NCBI GenBank assembly: GCA_002422985.1
Contig: DITZ01000100.1
Span: 1-5,737, forward strand
Source: Sphingomonadales bacterium UBA6171
Lineage (GTDB): Bacteria > Pseudomonadota > Alphaproteobacteria > Sphingomonadales > Sphingomonadaceae
Reading direction: 5' to 3'
Length of the DNA: 5,737 nucleotides
Shown here piece by piece: positions 5,198-5,737 of this stretch. The notes below the pieces were generated by a model. The model made no database searches and had not been told where the DNA came from. It saw nothing but the letters and a program-made list of their open reading frames with translations. The first letter of the stretch is position 1. Every line of letters starts with the position of its first letter. A program made the translations under genes and the position numbers.

Positions 5198-5737
5198 CAG
5201 AGGAATTTGCCCATCTGAACCGCCGTGTCGGCCATCCGGTTGGAGAAGCCCCACTCATTGTCATACCAGCTCACCACGCGCACCAGCCGGCCTTCCAGCA
5301 CCGCCGTTTCCAGGCTGTCCACCGTGGACGAGAAGGGCACATGGTTAAGGTCGATCGAAACCAGCGGCTCGTCGGAGAAGTCCAGAATCCCCTTCAACGC
5401 GCCTTCAGCGGCCGCCTTCAGCGCCGCGTTGATTTCCTCCCTGGACGTCTCGCGGCCCGGCACAAAGGTCAGGTCCACCAGGCTCACATTGGGCGTCGGC
5501 ACCCGAATGGCCGAACCGTCCAGCTTGCCCTTCAGTTCCGGCAGCACTTCGCCCACCGCGCGCGCCGCCCCCGTCGTCGTCGGGATCATCGACATGCCGG
5601 CCGCACGGGCGCGCCGCATGTCCGGGTGGATCTGGTCCAGGATTTTCTGGTCATTGGTATAGGCGTGAATGGTCGTCATCAGCCCGCGCTCGATGCCCAC
5701 CAGGTCGTTCATCACCTTGGCGACCGGCGCCAGGCAG
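5197..5737 (-). CDS. gap: Glyceraldehyde-3-phosphate dehydrogenase, C-terminal part (cut by window edge)
   Basis: The visible 179 residues are the catalytic-domain half of GAPDH, which oxidises glyceraldehyde-3-phosphate to 1,3-bisphosphoglycerate with NAD(P)+ in the cytoplasm. The frame is open to the right edge. It begins with CLAPVAKVMND, the stretch directly after the active-site cysteine in the family motif SCTTNC, so the catalytic Cys lies just off the window. Next comes TTIHAYTNDQ, whose His is the catalytic base, then the phosphate-site segments RRARAAG and MIPTTTGAA, GSAIRVPTPNVSLVDLT with its substrate-binding Arg, and near the end SWYDNEWGFSNR. The Rossmann NAD-binding half is absent, so cofactor preference cannot be judged. 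GTG and ATG codons at 5715 and 5712 are internal, not starts. The stop overlaps the pgk ATG by one base. It is the most upstream operon gene seen; promoter and any regulator lie off the window. Confidence 0.96.
   Translation of the reverse strand, partial: CLAPVAKVMNDLVGIERGLMTTIHAYTNDQKILDQIHPDMRRARAAGMSMIPTTTGAARAVGEVLPELKGKLDGSAIRVPTPNVSLVDLTFVPGRETSREEINAALKAAAEGALKGILDFSDEPLVSIDLNHVPFSSTVDSLETAVLEGRLVRVVSWYDNEWGFSNRMADTAVQMGKFL

Noticed and set aside
3713..5218. Long open frame of about 500 codons on the plus strand, opposite fbaB and pgk; others similar at 3042-4112 and 891-1805.
   Set aside because: They lie antisense to clear pgk, fbaB, thiE and suhB genes, are rich in Arg, His and Pro as expected for the reverse of GC-rich codons, and show no recognisable domain.

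Overview
This window looks like chromosomal DNA from an alphaproteobacterium, most probably a member of the Sphingomonadales. The DNA is GC-rich. One gene encodes a protein with a PEPxxWA-type C-terminal sorting tail, which is typical of sphingomonads. The minus-strand gene order gap-pgk-fbaB-thiE-efp-suhB is, from general knowledge, also familiar in that order. I cannot assign a genus from the sequence alone.

Layout, left to right: (1) 44-781, plus strand, a secreted PEP-CTERM-type protein with a signal peptide, an unrecognised exported middle domain and a C-terminal PEAATWA/helix/RRRR tail. (2) 782-986, a 205-base convergent intergenic region. It holds four perfect tandem copies of a 29-bp unit (789-904), each carrying an 8-bp inverted repeat with a 4-nt loop, followed directly by a strong bidirectional intrinsic terminator (905-944). 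(3) 987-5737, a tightly packed minus-strand operon read right to left: gap (partial, cut by the window edge), pgk, fbaB (class I DhnA-type aldolase), thiE, efp and suhB. Four of the five junctions are stop/start overlaps of 1 or 4 bases (TGATG or ATGA). The only gap inside the operon is 71 bases between thiE and efp, and it contains a small hairpin.

How the genes work together: gap, pgk and fbaB encode consecutive lower-glycolysis/gluconeogenesis enzymes linking fructose-1,6-bisphosphate to 3-phosphoglycerate. Sphingomonads mostly catabolise glucose by the Entner-Doudoroff route, so fbaB probably serves gluconeogenesis (inference). Downstream genes make thiamine phosphate (thiE), elongation factor P (efp) and an inositol-monophosphatase-family enzyme (suhB). 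They are linked to the glycolytic genes by translational coupling rather than by an obvious shared pathway.

The operon is conserved housekeeping DNA. The least ordinary element is the perfect hairpin-bearing tandem repeat between the exported-protein gene and the shared terminator. I did not find a convincing new multi-gene system here.
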